A DNA stretch of 38,346 nucleotides from contig JAAVIE010000136.1 in NCBI GenBank assembly GCA_014799325.1, positions 1 to 38,346 on the forward strand, given 5' to 3'. The position numbers were made by a program, and so were the translations under genes. This document shows, one piece after another, positions 36,432 through 38,346 of the stretch. This DNA is from Oscillospiraceae bacterium. GTDB taxonomy: Bacteria; Bacillota; Clostridia; Oscillospirales; Ruminococcaceae. Below the pieces are notes generated by a model, which had not been told where the DNA came from, searched no databases, and was given only the letters and a program-made list of their open reading frames with translations. Each line of letters begins with the position of its first letter. Position 1 is the stretch's first letter.

Positions 36432-37535
36432 ATGCTGGTTCTGTTAGACAAAATAATAATATTCCTGCTTTGCTTCCTCCCCTATTTCGGCAAAGCTCTG
36501 TCTGCCGCAGATATTTATGGTATACTTGGCGCTGTGATAATTTCCTGCCTGTGTCAGGCGCTGATACCCGAAAGACCAAATTGCACCGCACTTTCTCCAA
36601 AAAAGATAATGAAAACCGCCGCCGAGAGCCTTTTCTCACTGTTGTGTATATTTTTCCCTGCCCTGCTGCCATTTTTGCCGCTTACAGTCTATGAGGCGGT
36701 GAGGACAAAAGACCTTGCTCCCCTCGCTTTTGGGGGAATTGCCCTTGCCTGCTCTTTGGCAAACGCTCCTCTATCCTGCCTTTACCCCCTGATACTGTGC
36801 TTGTTGGCTGTGTATTCATGCGTAAAAACGTTGAAAAACAGGGAGCTGTCCGAGAAAAACAACCGAAACCGCGACGACAGCGCTGAGCTTCAAAGGATAA
36901 TGAGCAGACGCAACCGCGAGCTGAGGGAAAATCTCGACTATGAGGTGCATATAACCGCCCTCAACGAGCGAAACCGAATTGCAAGAGAAATTCACGACAA
37001 CGTTGGACACCTGCTGTCACGCTCTCTTTTGCAGACAGGGGCGTTATCTGCTATCTGTCCAAAGGATCAGACAGCTATGAAAACCGCCATAGACGGCTTA
37101 AAGGACACTCTCGACAGCGCCATGAACAGTATACGGGAAAGCGTTCACGGCATAAGAGACGATTCCCTTGATCTGAAAACCGAGGGGAAAAAAATACTTG
37201 CTCCCTTGTCGGAAAGGTTTTCGGTGGCTCTCGATTGCGATATCGGAGAAGATATGCCCTCAAAGATCAAGCTGTGCTTTATATCCGTAATGAAAGAAGC
37301 GGTAAGCAACATCACAAAGCACAGCAACGGCAAAAAGGCAAAGATCACTTTAAGAGAACACCCCTCCCTCTACCAGCTTGTGGTATACGATGACGGCACC
37401 TCGGGCTGCAAGGCGGAGATGACCGAGGGCATGGGGCTCAACAATATGCGCGAAAGGGCGGAAAGTGTAGGGGGCTATTTCCGCATAAGCTGTGAGGAGG
37501 GCTTTACGGTTTTCGTGTCTGTAAGGAAAGGATAG
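36432..37535 (+). CDS. Sensor histidine kinase (NarL/LiaS-type, HisKA_3)
   Basis: ERNRIAREIHDNVGHLLSRSLLQ, MKEAVSNITKHSNGKK, GMGLNNMRERAESVGG; ATG 36432 after GGGGGA. Confidence 0.92.
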   Translation: MLVLLDKIIIFLLCFLPYFGKALSAADIYGILGAVIISCLCQALIPERPNCTALSPKKIMKTAAESLFSLLCIFFPALLPFLPLTVYEAVRTKDLAPLAFGGIALACSLANAPLSCLYPLILCLLAVYSCVKTLKNRELSEKNNRNRDDSAELQRIMSRRNRELRENLDYEVHITALNERNRIAREIHDNVGHLLSRSLLQTGALSAICPKDQTAMKTAIDGLKDTLDSAMNSIRESVHGIRDDSLDLKTEGKKILAPLSERFSVALDCDIGEDMPSKIKLCFISVMKEAVSNITKHSNGKKAKITLREHPSLYQLVVYDDGTSGCKAEMTEGMGLNNMRERAESVGGYFRISCEEGFTVFVSVRKG

Positions 37536-37537
37536 CT

Positions 37538-38170
37538 ATGATTAACATTATAGTAATAGATGACGATCCCTTGGTGACAATGTCCATCAAGACCATACTT
37601 GAAGCAGGGGGAAATATAAAGGTAACAGCCGCAGGGGACAGCGGTGAACAGGCGATAGAGCTGTATAAACAGCATTCCCCAAATGTTCTTTTAATGGATA
37701 TAAGAATGGGCGGGATAACAGGGCTTGAAGCTGCAAGGGAAATTCTGAGCTTTGACAGAAATGCAAAGATACTATTCCTCACCACCTTCTCCGACGACGA
37801 TTATATTTTAAAGGCTCTTGACATAGGGGCAAAGGGCTATATCCTGAAGCAGGACTTTGAGGGCATAGAAGCCGCCATTACCGCGGTATACGAAGGACAA
37901 AGCGTTTTCGGCTCACAGATCACCCAAAAGCTCACGGGAATGGTGCAGAAGCAGGAGCTTTTCAATGCGGAAGCGGCAGGCATAAGCCGTAAGGAATCCG
38001 AGATAATAGAGCAGGTGGCAAAGGGACTGTCCAACAAAGAAATCGCCTCCGCTTTATACTTAAGCGAAGGCACTGTAAGAAACTATATAAGCAATATTCT
38101 TTTAAAATTAAACCTCAGGGACAGAACGCAGTTAGCAGTTTTCTACTTTGAAAAAATAAAAGGCAGATAA
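37538..38170 (+). CDS. NarL/LuxR-family response regulator
   Basis: IIVIDDDPLV, VLLMDIRMGGITG, GAKGYILK, C-term HTH KGLSNKEIASALYLSEGTVRNYISNILLKL. Confidence 0.96.
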   Translation: MINIIVIDDDPLVTMSIKTILEAGGNIKVTAAGDSGEQAIELYKQHSPNVLLMDIRMGGITGLEAAREILSFDRNAKILFLTTFSDDDYILKALDIGAKGYILKQDFEGIEAAITAVYEGQSVFGSQITQKLTGMVQKQELFNAEAAGISRKESEIIEQVAKGLSNKEIASALYLSEGTVRNYISNILLKLNLRDRTQLAVFYFEKIKGR

Positions 38171-38177
38171 TACTAAT

Positions 38178-38346
38178 TGTGCAGCTTTCTTGGGAGAGTC
38201 GTAAAAATTAGCTCAACATCTCTAAGAGCATGTCATATTTAGCTTGACTGTTCTGACAGCACAAGTTTTAAAACGCGGACTCCCAATAGCACTACTTCTC
38301 TGATAGCACGAATTTAAAAAAGTCGCAGAATTTCCTATGGAAATTC
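38178..38346 (-). repeat. Modular hairpin element copy 7 (reverse, truncated by window end)
   Basis: Degenerate ~30-nt units, GATAGCACGAATTT end, and hairpin GAATTTCC-TAT-GGAAATTC (38328-38346). Confidence 0.75.

Overview
Low-GC Firmicutes chromosomal window, most like Ruminococcus/Oscillospirales; the taxon is inferred mainly from a cellobiose 2-epimerase resembling the R. albus enzyme. Left to right it carries: a conserved hypothetical gene bracketed by inverted repeat elements; aspartokinase; an AAC(6')-like GNAT; a lipid/polyketide-like cluster (PlsC, ACP, fused KS-KS, FabG, FabZ); a nucleotidyltransferase, a VanZ-like protein and a methyltransferase; a late flagellar operon (FlgM, FlgN, FlgK, FlgL, DUF6470, FliW, CsrA, a very large FliD, FliS, a small coiled-coil protein and a degenerate receiver) behind a near-consensus sigma-28 promoter; a CAP-domain surface protein; an efflux adaptor lipoprotein; cellobiose 2-epimerase; DUF1015; SecA; a two-gene AAA ATPase + Toprim-like (DUF3226-like) unit; and an ABC-2 exporter divergent from a NarL-type two-component system. 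The most unusual signal is non-coding: a family of about seven intergenic modular hairpin elements. Each full copy has a conserved outer stem (GAATTTCAAAA...TTTTGAAATTC) enclosing interchangeable long hairpins, several with the same apical loop on different stems. Compensatory base changes occur between copies, and degenerate ~30-nt periodic units flank the elements. All family names come from reading motifs in the translations; no database search was run.
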